From contig NC_040018.1 of NCBI RefSeq assembly GCF_000972845.2, positions 19,365,868 to 19,429,867 on the forward strand: a stretch of DNA of 64,000 bases. The letters are read 5' to 3'. Shown here piece after piece: positions 14,498-38,369 of the stretch; position 1 is the first letter of the stretch; each line of letters starts with the position of its first letter. The notes beneath the pieces were generated by a model that saw only the letters and a program-made list of their open reading frames with translations, searched no databases and was not told the DNA's origin. Source of the DNA: Larimichthys crocea. Taxonomy: Eukaryota > Chordata > Actinopteri > Sciaenidae. The position numbers were made by a program, and so were the translations under genes.

Positions 14498-16570
14498 TTT
14501 TTCTGACAGGTGATGGTGACCAACGTCACGTCCCTGCTGAAAACAGTCAAGGCTGTAGAGGATGAAGCCACCCGGGGCACCAGAGCTCTGGAGGCCACAA
14601 TCGAGTGTATCAAACAGGAAATGTCGGTGAGGACGGGTGGAGGGCATAAGCATGGATGGATGTTGGACAACACTAATGCAATATCACCAAGGATTAATTA
14701 TGACTGACAATAAATTATGTCTTTTAATGATTCAAGAAAGATATTTTGGCTGATCATGAAAACATGAACGCAGCGAACACTACAATCAAATTTGAACACT
14801 AGCTGTCAAATGACATCCACTTTGTCGTCCCCAGCTGTTTCAATCCAAGGACGCTCCCAACAAGACGACGACACCTGAGGAGTTCATTCGCATGACTAAG
14901 GGCATCACCATGGCAACTGCTAAAGCAGTGGCTGCAGGGAACTCTGCCCGGCAGGAGGACATCATCCATACAGCCAACCTCAGCCGCAAGGCTATTTCAG
15001 ACATGCTCACCACCTGCAAGGTTCTTTTTTATACCTTACCAAGAGAAAATGTTTGTTTGTTTGTTTTTTGGGGTTTTTTTTTTTATGGAACTTATAAAGG
15101 AAAATGTAATATTTCTGTTGTATCAGGAGTGTCTGTTTCTGTCTTTCAGCAAGCGGCCTATAATCCAGAGGTCAGTGAGGAGGTGAAGAACAGAGCACTG
15201 ATGTTTGGAGCAGAGTGTACAACTGGATACATTGAACTGCTGGAACAAGTACTATTGGTAGGTTCAACATTGTGTCAGTAAGTATCTTCAGAGAGAGAGA
15301 GAGATTTCTTTTCTTGTGATTTTTATTGTTCTTTGCCTTCACATTAACAATTTTAGATGTGTAAATTATGTAGTATTCTGAAATACATCAGAAATACAAC
15401 TTATTTTGACCATTAACCTTTTATTCTCTATTTAAATTTCTCTGTTTTTTTTCTAATTCAGAAAAAATTTGGCCGTACACCATGTACGAAAGTTGTCAGA
15501 TAAATTTGTTCATCTGATTGTTTCAACATCTGTTGGCAACTGTATGAGGCTCAAAGAGAAATATTCAAACCCAAGATGCCATATTTTTATTGGTTACATA
15601 AAGTGGAATCATTCTGGATTTAGCTTATGATTTATTTTATTTGCATTACATGAACCTGGTGTTATATATCTTTAGAAAGGTTAATCTTTTAGGAAAGTTT
15701 TAAATGGTTAGTTTGTCAAGTTAAGGAGTGAACAGTGGGTTTAAGATTTAGGGTTTAATGAATATACAATATAATTGTTTTTATTGCTAGAGGATACAGC
15801 CATATGAATGTTGTCTCAATTTTTCTTCAAGCATAATAGTGTTTGTTTAATGTGTGCGCGTGTTTTGTGTGTGTAGGTCCTGCAGAAGCCAACAGCAGAG
15901 CAGAAGCAGCAGCTAGCAGCCTGCTCCAAACGAGTGGCAGGAGCTGTCACGGAGCTTATCCAGACTGCTGAGGCCATGAAAGGTAATCGCTCACACACAA
16001 ACCTCACACTTTTTTACAGTGTTACATGTGATGAACCTCAAATCTACATCCGTAAGTGATAACTTCTATTGATTTACTAATGAAGCTTCCAACAAAATCT
16101 GTCATTATTTATAATCCCCAGTTAGGAGGCTACTGCATCTATAACAGAATACATTTTTAATTTACCAAATAACAACAGAAAAAGTCCTTCAAACAAACTT
16201 TTGGTAATATCGCTGTCCCCCTTCTCTTGCAACAGATGGAGGTAAGTTAGCATTGTTTTCTGTACCGTGATTTATTTCACCAGTTGTGAGCTGTTCAACG
16301 CGTTCTCTCCTCAGCGCTAACATTGATTATTTAATCTCATTTTGAAGATCAGCTGCTCGCAGGCTTCTCAAGTGCATAGCCAGCTCCATCCATCACGCTT
16401 CGTTTAATGTGCCATCTCACTCTAAATAAATCACTCCACCTTCATTGCAGTGAATGGCAGTTTGTGGCCTCCATCAGCTATGCATGGGATGCAGTGATTT
16501 CTCTCTTTTCTTTTTTCTTTGTGTGATCACAGTGTTGTTGTTGTGGGGCATGACCTTTTGACACACTGCT

Positions 16571-16614
<44 letters not shown>

Positions 16615-19600
16615 ATCATGTTTTCAAATTTTAAATCTTAGTTGTGTGTGTGCGTGCACGCTTCAGGTTCAGAGTGGGTGGACCCCGAGGATCCAACGGT
16701 CATCGCAGAAACGGAGCTGCTCGGAGCAGCGGCGTCCATCGAAGCGGCAGCTAAGAAGCTGGAGCAGCTCAAACCCCGAGCCAAGCCCAAGGTGGGTAAC
16801 TGCATGACTGAACTCAGTGGGTCTTTGACGGAGTATGGAGAGGTGATTTCACTATGGTGTTGTTCTTAAGAACTGCAGAGCAGTAGAAAGGAAGGTAGTT
16901 TTGCACCTGACTCAAAGTTTTAATTACATTTAGTTTATATGAATGTATAAATAGTAAGAGTATTAATAGTATGACGAGGTATTGAGATCCTTCAGTAAAA
17001 GTAGTAATAGACCTTTTTCACAGCAGCCATTTCGACATGTAATCGTAGGTATACACAGGTGTTACCAGTGATACTAATAAAGTCTCTGCTGTTATAAATG
17101 AAATAAAACATTATTTAGTACCATTGGAAACACCTGTGTTGACCCTACTATATCTAAAAGGTCTATACCACAGTGTAGGCTTTACAATCCTACATTTAAA
17201 ACTTTACAAAATGACATGTGCAGATGTATTATTAGCAAAATATAAGTAAGCATGAAAGGTTTCCAGTTGTGGGAGTACCTACATACTTGTAGGTACCAGT
17301 ACAACAGAGAGGCCTACAGAGGCCTAATTATTATCAACAAAAAATAAAAGTATCAAAAGTGTAAGTGTCTTGTAACTGTAACTGATAAATGATCATATAT
17401 TTCGTTATTAGATGAACATCAATGTATCAGTGTATAAATAGCAGGGGTCAGGGATTGTGAAATTAACACTAGGAGGAAAGAAAAATCGCATTTCTGCTAC
17501 AGAAATCTGTAGTCATTTTTTGAAAACATTTTTCTAATCTTTGCTTTTGTGAAATATTGGATAATTTGACCTTTTGGATCTTTGGATTTAAATGAAACCC
17601 ACATGTGAAGCACGTAAAAAGAGCCCCAACCAGACAGTTCTTTTTGTATTGTATTTTATAAACTAAATGGAAAATCTTTGATTTGAAAAGTAACTATTGA
17701 CTACAGCTGTCATATAATAAGTGGAGTAGAAAGTATAATATGCTCTGAAATGTAGTGTAGTATGAGGATAAAGTAAAGTAGAGACAGACCTCAAAATGAC
17801 AGTACTTGGGTAAATTTGCTTAGTTACGTTCCATGTCTTTGGTGGACTGCCTGTTATTACCTTTTTTGTATCAGAGTTCCCAGATAATACACAAATCATA
17901 ATTTCCATCTTTGTAACTGTGGTGAGTTTTATTGCCTTTTAGATTTAACCTTTTTATTTGATCAGACGTCTTTGGACTGTACAGTACACTGTATAGACCA
18001 CTGTGAATTAGACACTTCCTTTATAGCAATGCCTTCATGCATGACACTTTTTTACCTTTCGCAATGTTCTGTGTCCGTCTCTGTTGTTTTTTTTGTAGTC
18101 TATATTCACGTTTCAGTGTCAATGTCGGGAGTTTTCACAGTATTTTAGAAACCCCAGTAACACAATTACACATTTTTTTTTTTTTTTACATTCACAGAAA
18201 AAGTGCTCTTTGTCTTGTGCCGTCTCCTCTCTGTTTACATATTCCCATCACATTTCCTTTTGATTTTAAGATAATGACTCAATCAGGAGCTCTAACCTTG
18301 ACATAACAGTCACACATTTTACCCAGTTTATTTGAAATCCATGGCCATCAAATCAGTGTTTTTGAGTTTTATCTTTTCAGTTGATACTTTCCTCATTGTT
18401 GACTTAAAAACACACTGAAACCCTCCTCCTTGTCTTTATATTCTCTGCAGCCGTATTGCCTTCTTTCATACATCTGCCATGATTCCCCCCTCCCCCTCCT
18501 CCTCTTATCATCCATCTATCTGTAGTAGCGCTAGCTAAAGCCTGTCCAGTATATGTCCTCTGGCTCCCAGTTAACACCTCCCCTCCCTCCCTGCCTGCCC
18601 CCACCACCGGAGGCCTTCTCTGCAGGGCTCTGTCTGATATGTTTGATATATTAGGTTGTTATTCAGTCCCAACTATATATCAAACATATTCCTACAGTGT
18701 CCCGCTCTGTCTACAGACTTGTGGTGTGAATGTGTTTGTGTGTGTGTTTTAAACAGGCAAAGTTGAGCATGACTGGATGTGTGCTCCTTATCAGCTGTTG
18801 CAGTTTAAAAAGATGCTTTGTATCTGGCTGTGTGAAGCTTTTGGAATTCATCTTTTGTTTCTCTTACTCACCAAGTGCGTCAGTATTGTTGGCAAAATGA
18901 TTAATTAGATGTTACTTCTTCCATCCAAACAAAGTCCCACTTAACTTGTTAAGTCTAGTGTACATTTAGCCTTGTGTAGGACATCATCCTGTCTGACTGA
19001 TTGGTTTCTTCCCCCTCAGCAGGCGGATGAGACGCTGAACTTCGAGGAGCAGATCCTGGAAGCAGCCAAGTCCATCGCTGCAGCCACTAGCGCTTTAGTC
19101 AAATCAGCCTCAGCTGCCCAGAGAGAGCTGGTGGCTCAGGGCAAAGTGGGACTCATCCCTGCCAATGCTGTGGACGATGGACAGTGGTCACAGGGGCTTA
19201 TCTCTGCTGTAAGTGTGTAGTAGAGGGCGATTTTTATGCTGTTTTACCATCTGAGGCACAATTTTGCCAACAAAATGACCTAACTGTCTTTCTCTGCTTT
19301 TCTCTTCCAGGCACGCATGGTGGCAGCAGCAACCAGTAACCTGTGTGAGGCAGCCAACGCCTCAGTGCAAGGCCATGCAAGTGAGGAGAAGCTTATTTCT
19401 TCAGCCAAGCAGGTGGCAGCCTCCACTGCCCAGCTGCTGGTGGCCTGTAAAGTCAAGGCTGACCAGGACTCTGAGGCCATGAGGAGACTACAGGTACAGA
19501 CAAACTTTCAGATTTAATTGAATAATATTTCTAAGCATATCTTTTTTTTTTTATGCTGCTATTAACTGATCTCTTCCTCTGTTAGATTGCTGGGAATGCA

Positions 19601-20479
19601 GTAAAGAAGGCGTCAGACAACTTGGTGCGGGCAGCTCAGAAGGCAGCGTTTGACAAAGCAGATGATCACAACGTAGTGGTCAAGACAAAGTTTGTTGGTG
19701 GAATAGCTCAGGTATGAATGTTGAGCATCTTTTAATGTTATAACAAGTTTCTGTTGCCTAAATGGCATCCATTAACGCTGGTGTATTAACACGTGTAACA
19801 TTGGAGAAGTACAATTCAGCCTTGTTGGGTCAACCTCCTCTTGGTTCACATTCTTAATATTCTCAGAAAAAAAAAAATTCTGCCTTCACCATTACAAATA
19901 CAGTATTTGTAGCTTCAGAAAATGTTGTAACTGAAGCACAGTACAATTGCATGCACATGCAAACACACTCGAGCAGGTAAATCTACACAAAGAAACGCTC
20001 AAACCATTGAAATCCATGTTTTACAGAAAGCAATTGTTAGCCAGCTAAAATCACTACATCCCAATATATTTCACATTCTTTGCAGTAATGTAGGTTTGTT
20101 AATGTTAGCGCACTGTTGATACTGTAGGGAAAGAGGCTGTTACAGGTAACTAAGAAGGTCATGGTTCATTCTTTAAGTTGTGTTACAACCTGTTGACGAA
20201 TCGGCAATGAACAGTGATACATAAAATCGATGTGTAAAATGCATCAGAATTTTACACATGGCACATTTTTAAGCTGCTATCTCTAAATATATTTTAGGCC
20301 AGAAATAAAGACAAAATGTTATATGCTTTTTTTTTTTTTCGTCTGTTTAGATCATTGCAGCTCAAGAGGAGATGCTGAGAAAGGAGAGAGAGCTGGAAGA
20401 AGCCAGGAAGAAACTGGCTCAGATCAGACAGCAGCAGTACAAGTTCCTGCCAAGTGAACTACGAGAGGACAACAACTAA
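540..20479 (+). CDS. tln2: Talin-2, 3' part of gene (30 coding exons, 5' end outside window)
   Basis: Talin links integrin tails to F-actin and vinculin at adhesions. Exons: 540-748, 1487-1606, 1895-2092, 2190-2329, 2564-2657, 2861-2950, 3073-3195, 3292-3435, 4194-4355, 4538-4678, 4803-4984, 6334-6466, 7051-7152, 7381-7551, 7653-7799, 9835-9936, 10404-10523, 10754-10900, 12119-12285, 13150-13333, 13498-13623, 14510-14626, 14835-15020, 15150-15257, 15877-15982, 16667-16791, 19020-19208, 19311-19493, 19586-19711, 20351-20479 (TAA). All have GT/AG borders, and phases join without a break into about 1,422 residues. Talin-2 is about 2,542 residues, so the window starts near residue 1,120 and lacks the FERM head and early rod. 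Residues such as TVIAETELLGAA and KQADETLNFEE fit TLN2 better than TLN1, and the intronic mir-190 and neighbouring tpm1 agree. The a or b fish copy is not resolved. The first exon begins with two bases of a split codon. Confidence 0.96.
1792..1827. repeat. (TC)n microsatellite in tln2 intron
   Basis: A pure TC dinucleotide run of about 36 nt ends in CGCAG. It forms an exceptionally strong pyrimidine tract just before an extra AG acceptor, 63 nt upstream of the exon start at 1895. Confidence 0.9.
2861..4984 (+). CDS. tln2: tln2 exons encoding about R7-R8 of the rod
   Basis: Six exons encode about residues 1375-1655, which in talins form the R7 bundle with the R8 four-helix bundle inserted. 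In the family R8 binds partners such as DLC1 and RIAM and contributes to the central actin-binding region. Landmarks are SYFDCIESVMENSK, GLVDPIQFAKANQAIQ and KEVANSTANLVKTIK, and the block ends PPTWSVLAGHSRTVSDSIKS. The last exon ends in a split Arg codon (CG|G) that is completed by the exon at 6334. The intron at 3436-4193 (758 nt) is AT-rich with no other feature seen. Confidence 0.9.
4985..6333 (+). other. tln2 intron, 1.35 kb
   Basis: Intron between the exons ending 4984 and starting 6334. It is AT-rich and becomes strongly pyrimidine-rich over the last 200 bases. Short ORFs here have no recognisable product. No RNA gene seen. Confidence 0.75.
6334..15982 (+). CDS. tln2: tln2 exons encoding about R9-R12 of the rod
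   Basis: Fourteen exons encode about residues 1656-2293. In talins R9 contacts the FERM F3 domain in the autoinhibited form, and R10-R12 are five-helix bundles with vinculin-binding helices. Landmarks: DKAPGQRECDSSID, ALQMLYAAKEGGGNPK, LDEGTPPEPEGSFVDYQ, GHGCIFLVQKAGALQ, IIADLDTTIMFASAG, KTVKAVEDEATRGTRALEA and RMTKGITMATAKAVAAGNS. Phases agree at every junction, including the split Arg codon between 12285 and 13150. The last exon ends AAA G, and the Gly codon is completed at 16667. Confidence 0.92.
7800..9834 (+). other. tln2 intron, 2.0 kb
   Basis: Intron between the exons ending 7799 and starting 9835. Contains a short GT run near 9150 and a GTGTGTGCGCGTGTCTG stretch before the acceptor. 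No coding or structured element recognised. Confidence 0.75.
10012..10285 (+). repeat. Interspersed teleost repeat in tln2 intron
   Basis: Begins AATCAAATTTTATTTATATAG and contains GAGGGCTTTACAATCTGTA, GAAACCTCAGGAAGAG and CAGGACGGACAGACGTGC. These blocks recur in many percomorph fish genomes, and I recognise the family from memory without a library name. It lies within the intron between the exons ending 9936 and starting 10404. It has no ORF of its own, so it is probably a non-autonomous element. Confidence 0.75.
10901..12118 (+). other. tln2 intron, 1.2 kb
   Basis: AT-rich intron between the exons ending 10900 and starting 12119. Nothing further recognised. Confidence 0.75.
12286..14509 (+). 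other. tln2 introns flanking exons 13150-13333 and 13498-13623
   Basis: Apart from the two named exons, 12286-13149 and 13624-14509 are intronic. The latter ends with a pure T run of 31 (14466-14496) directly before the TTTCTGACAG acceptor. No other feature seen. Confidence 0.75.
16236..16241 (+). other. tln2: Candidate 6-nt in-frame microexon of tln2
   Basis: The hexamer ATGGAG is preceded by a pyrimidine run ending TTGCAACAG and followed by the strong donor GTAAGT. The flanking exons are split after the first base of a codon (AAA G | GT). Inserting six bases would change MK-G-S to MK-D-G-G-S, adding two residues without shifting the frame, in the linker between R12 and R13. A TGC lies just upstream of the AG, as in neural microexons. 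There is no transcript evidence here, and a chance match is possible. Confidence 0.35.
16571..16612. repeat. (TTTA)n microsatellite
   Basis: About ten TTTA units in the tln2 intron, 55 bases upstream of the exon at 16667. Confidence 0.9.
16667..20479 (+). CDS. tln2: tln2 exons encoding R13 (I/LWEQ actin-binding) and dimerisation helix
   Basis: Five exons encode about residues 2294-2542. R13 is the THATCH (I/LWEQ) module forming the C-terminal actin-binding site ABS3. The basic KVK in VACKVKADQDSEAMRRLQ lies at about residue 2445, matching the talin-1 triplet (2443-2445) known to matter for actin binding. The last exon encodes the dimerisation helix (REL EEARKKLAQIRQQQYK) and ends SELREDNN then TAA at 20477-20479. 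The exon at 19020 has a tandem CAGCAG acceptor, so one Gln may be optional. The intron at 16792-19019 hosts mir-190. Confidence 0.95.
18621..18705 (+). ncRNA. mir190a: mir-190 precursor hairpin in tln2 intron
   Basis: This 85-nt hairpin matches the vertebrate mir-190a precursor from memory. The 5p arm is at 18635-18656 (begins TGATATGTTTGATATATT) and the 3p arm at 18673-18693 (begins CTATATATCAAACATATT). The two arms pair over about 20 bp, with a loop near GTTGTTATTCAGTCCCAA. It is on the same strand as tln2, in the intron between the exons ending 16791 and starting 19020, so it is probably processed from the tln2 transcript, as in human TLN2. It also supports calling the host gene talin-2 rather than talin-1. 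Confidence 0.96.
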
Positions 20480-23228
20480 CTATTCAAACGTTCCATCACT
20501 GCTGCATACACCTGAAGCAGTGTGAAGAGCACATCTGTATTTGTGTATGAATCTGTGTCCTTTTAATTGGCACAAGTGAACAGGTATGTGGCCCACAGCG
20601 ACAGATATATTGAGACTGATTTAGGAAACCAGTAACGCCCAAGTCTGCAGTGAACACGGTTGACTGAGCACACATGATATGAAAATATCTTTTAAAATCA
20701 ACTACTAGAAAGTTATAAATACTACTGTGTGGAACTGACTACTTCCTGCAAACAACATAGAGAATGTGGTGAATCGATTGAAGGACTGCTTTTTGTCCTC
20801 ATGTATAGCATAACTATTTTGACCGATGTAATCTGAACCAGAATGTGACATGCTTGGGACAAACCACACAGCTCATACGCTCTCACGTTTGCCCATGAGC
20901 TACAGTTTCTTTTTTTTGTTTGTTTGTTTGTTTGTTTCACAAAATTGCAGCTCTAATTCACACACTTTTAAGATGAAGAATTGATTGTATTGCCACTCAT
21001 GTGATATAGCCGTTTAACTGCAGCACCACAAAAAGAATTCAGCTCGGTACTTTGATATTTGTACGATTGTTGGTCTTTATGCTTCAAATTGGCACCTTTT
21101 TAATATCTGTTTTAATCATGTGGGGTGTCTTTAATTCAGTGGTCATTAATCCTAATATGAAGAATGGTAGTTGTTTCATGGACCACGCTGTAAATTTCAA
21201 TAATGGACAGTTGTTTTTGGGAATGTTCCTTTTTAAAGTAGACAGTGCTTTTTGTCAGACTTTTAATACTGATACTGACGGGCTCAACATGCAAAATGTC
21301 TTTTCAAGATGCAAAATATTCTACATGTTTGTCTAAGCCCTTGAATATAGGTGTCACCATGTGCAGCCGCTAAGACTCAAGTAGAATGTTTAACATTAAG
21401 TTACCACGTGAATCTATTTCTACACAGAATAGTCTTTACCACCACTAGCTGAGCCTGTGGCAACTTCCAATCGGATATCTTGCCCAATCTTTCAAACACC
21501 TTTTTATTTTATTCCTTATCATTTCAGGTATTGAGAACTACACACAATATGAACACAACTTCATGTTGACGATGCAATAACGTGGATGGTGCTTTAGAGG
21601 GCAGCATTGGTTGCCGTTCCACCATGCAAATTTCAAGTAATAATACAGGAGATGATATTGCACAAAATATGGTGGTTAGAGTAACCGTGCAGGTTGATTG
21701 GCTACAACATCATGCAAATTAATAATACCTGTAAATACCTCAGACCTTTTGAATCGATTAAATGCCATGCAGTGCCGCTTCTGTGCTTTGTCTGATGGTT
21801 ACTACTCTCTGCTGATTTATTTCCACTGTCAGCGATTTCAGCCCCTTTTTTTTCCAGCAATACTCAAATCACTGCCAGCGATTTGATTTGAGTCAGTTCA
21901 CCTCCAAATGTGTAAATTCAAAAAGCAGCCAAATCTCAAAAATAACTTTGAAATGAGCCAAGAAGAAAAAAAAAAAAAGGATTGAAGTGAATTGAAAGTG
22001 AAGTGACTGCAACGCTAATCACTGCAGTTAATCTCCTATTTTGTTCGTCTGTGTCTGAATTTAAGGATGCTCTGTGCGACTTTACTGAATATACTACTTG
22101 CTGCAATAGAGGAACCTTTTTGTTTACCGAGTTTGATTGTAGTGTGTTTGGTTCCCTCGTCTTACTATACGGGCTGTGTTTCAATATTAAACTACAGTAT
22201 ATTGTAAGATTAGGTCCTGCTGTGAAAAATGCATGGCTTTATGCTTCAGATGCATCTGTTTGTTTTTACAGCGACAGAGTAAAACATTTATGGATGCACT
22301 GAGTGATTTTGACCTCCACGGACAGACAGTATAGCTAAAGACAGACCATCACTTTTCTTTTCTTTTTTTTTTTTTTAAACGGTTAGGTCTGAATTCAGAG
22401 GTGTTTTCTGCCATTGTATTTTGTGTGTAAGCGTGGGAGGGAGGGGTGGAGGGTGGGTTGGGTTCCACTAATCATCAGTCAAGTCTGTAGTGTTATTATT
22501 AGTGCCTTAGTCCGTAGCCCATACTGTGTCTGGTCTGCTTGAGTGACAGCTTCACCTCATCGGTCAATAAGAAGGTACTGGACAAGCAAGGTGATTTTGA
22601 GAATGTCTGTTCATGTCGGTGGGTTTTCTAACATTTGTTGTCCCACTTGTTAACGTACCGTTCCTCTTAAGTGCTGAACCAACTGCATCCCCTCTATCCT
22701 TCTCCTTTACTCTTTCTGCCACATGTAAGGCCTTTTCGGGGATGACAGAGGAACTGTCCGCCAGTCAAAAAAAATGTGTTGCTGTTTAAAATGTACCATC
22801 AGTCAGTATATATATATAAGTATGTATATATATGAACACATTTTTGTACTGCATTCCATGGGCATGTACCACAGTGCTTCTGAACTACCATTGACTGGTG
22901 ATTCAGGTCTGTCAACTGCTTTATTGTATGTTATGAAGTCACAGAAATTTTATGAATGGGCTTTGTTTTCCTTGTGCTTTTAAGGCTCTACGAAAGATAA
23001 ATGTGATAAGAACATTTCGATATATCTGTCACCATTAAGATGTCGTGAAGCATTTCAATGATGTGGAGTAAATTGAAGTGTTCTGTATGTTTTCTTTTTT
23101 TTCTCCCCCTCACCTAACAGAAATAAAAAATTATGAAGTTACTACAATAAAGAAAAGTGATAACATACAATATAAAAGATATTTATCTGGCCTCAATAAA
23201 ACTATTTTTTGTATTCACTGAAAATAAA
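20480..23228 (+). other. tln2: tln2 3' UTR
   Basis: After the TAA there is about 2.7 kb with no recognisable coding exon. It ends in a cluster of AATAAA signals at 23122, 23146, 23195 and 23223, which marks the probable polyadenylation zone. The many short ORFs here have no recognisable composition or homology. Features include a short TATATATA tract near 22807-22830. Confidence 0.7.
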
Positions 23229-36497
<13,269 letters not shown>

Positions 36498-37115
36498 CCC
36501 AGCTCTGTTCCTCTGCCCCACATTGCCTCATCTGCTCTGAATATGGCTGGCTCCCATATACAGCTGCTACAGATAATGTTGGGCCTCGTGTTTATGTGTT
36601 CTCTGACCTTGTCATCCTGAAGATATAAGCTCTACACAAAGTAGCACAAAACGGCTTCTTTTGAGCTACAGTTAAACGACACTGTTTCCGTTACACACTG
36701 TAATCAAAGGTCAGTTAAAATCCACTGTACATCTTTAATAGGTTTACATGTATATGTTGGGAGAATTTGCACTTTTGTGGGTAAAAATACAGTGCACATT
36801 CATTGTAAACAAAGCCATATGTTAAGCCAAGGTTATATAAAAGGGACTTTTATTATGTGTACTTTTGTAAAGTTGCTTGTGTCTTTGTTTCTTCTGTATT
36901 ATAAACATTTATTCAGTGTCAGTGATGTTCCAGTTTGGCAAGGAAGGTATTCTTAGCACTGTTACTTGAATGTACTGTTTGTGTTCAGCAAAATGAAAGA
37001 AATGTTTGCACACTGTACTCACTTTTCTTTTCATTTTGAGGAACATATTTGTTTGTTTCTCCCATTTTATCTCGGATATGTAAAGATCATGAATAAATGG
37101 TAGAATGAAGTATAA
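36498..37115 (+). other. tpm1: tpm1 distal 3' UTR
   Basis: Untranslated sequence after exon 9d, ending with AATAAA at 37092-37097 and a likely cleavage site near 37115. No other signal is evident before it. Confidence 0.7.
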
Positions 37116-37250
37116 ATAACTCCAAGTCTGGCTTTATTCCAAAAGTTTCTTTAGATGATAAGATGTGGGGGAAAATGTAGACTACCAAGAGAAACTTTTT
37201 CTTTAATAACTGTTATCTCCTCACATGAAATAATCTATACCTCACTCAGG

Positions 37251-37615
37251 TTAAAGGTCCAATGTCCAAGATTTCAGTGGACCCTGTTTACATAATATGA
37301 ATAACTGTTTGCATTAGTGAAATGTTTGTTGTTGTCACCTTAGAATGAGCCTTTTGAGTCCTCTGCTATGGGGCCACTATGTTGCATTGCCGTGTTATAC
37401 ATTAGCACAGAACGGACAAACTGAACACTGACTTTAGAAAGTCTTTAACTTTTTTTTGTGTGCTTCACAGCAGCCATAGTTTCTCCTTCACGTTAAGGAG
37501 AGGGTGAAAAGAGGCGGTTGTTTCTCCTTCACGTTAAGGAGAGGGTGAAAAGAGGCGGTTGCAATCTATTACACTGCTAAATGTCACTACATCCAACGCA
37601 GGGGTCCTTTACACA
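37251..37615. repeat. Interspersed repeat between tpm1 and fbxo22
   Basis: Starts AAAGGTCCAATGTCCAAGAT and contains ACGGACAAACTGAACACTG and CTCCTTCACGTTAAGGAG. The same order of blocks, diverged, occurs at 54896-55195 and in part at 59240-59430, so this is a dispersed family of non-autonomous type. Confidence 0.6.
37480..37561 (+). repeat. Perfect 41-bp tandem duplication
   Basis: Two identical adjacent 41-bp units (37480-37520 and 37521-37561), each starting TTTCTCCTTCACGTTAAGGA and ending AGAGGCGGTTG, inside the interspersed repeat. Each unit contains the small inverted repeat CTCCTT/AAGGAG. Confidence 0.95.
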
Positions 37616-37857
37616 ATGCAAAAAAAAATAAATGAACTTTTGCAGAGGAAATTATAGGTATATTTTAATATATACATTCAATATAAATGTATTTTAAATA
37701 TTTGGTAGACTTGAGCTATAACCCTGTTTTTTTTTTTTTGCAGTTTATTATTAAAATCGAGGAATTTTTAAATGTGCTAAAGTGGTTTCTAAGAGCATTC
37801 TATAAGGATAAAAGTAACAGAAGAAATATCAGGAATGTAAACATTAGTGTGTAACAG

Positions 37858-38100
37858 GAATGGATAACTTTATTGATCCCAAAAGGGAAATTCTTTTCTT
37901 TGTCTTGCAGCTACAGTTACAAGTCTAAGAAAGGAAGAACCATGTCATAATATACAAAAGGAAACTTTGTGCAAAACTGTGCACTGTGCATTCTTATTCA
38001 GAGAAAGTGTCAGTCAGCTGTTAGAGAACAAGTCTCCTCTCTCTGCACATAATGAAGTGTGATGGCAGAAATGACTTCCTGTAGCAGTCCTAAAATATGA
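37858..38100. repeat. Probable retroposon tail (TTTATTGATCCC type)
   Basis: Contains ACTTTATTGATCCCAAAAGG then GAAATTC, and further on GTGTGATGGCAGAAATGACT then TCCTGTAG. Such motifs mark the ends of abundant fish LINE elements (Rex/CR1-like), from memory. A related copy lies at 39716. No coding sequence remains. Confidence 0.5.
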
Positions 38101-38369
38101 AATATAAATGTTCACTTCTTAATTGTATAATTACCAGTCGAAACAGATATTCAAAACAAATGGATTTGGACAAGTTCATGTATTAAGTGTCGAGTCAAAC
38201 AAGCGGTCATTGTCGGTGAGGAAAGCTTGCCGTAGCTCCTCCTCGCCGCGGGGGGGCGGTGTGCCTCCTCCGGGCGGTCCTCCGGCAGGCGGCGGTGGGA
38301 GACCAGAGGTGAAAGTTCGTAGCTGGGTAACCGTGCAGGTGGAAAAGCCTCGACCTGAGAGGGTGAAAC

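Noticed and set aside
540..20479. Talin-1 beside tpm2 (the paralogous human 9p13 arrangement)
   Set aside because: Diagnostic residues, the mir-190 hairpin and the tropomyosin sequence ([22 protein letters not shown]) fit TLN2 with TPM1.
21868..21895. Short hairpin ACTCAAATC/GATTTGAGT in the tln2 3' UTR
   Set aside because: Only 8-9 paired bases with an imperfect offset, not distinguishable from chance.
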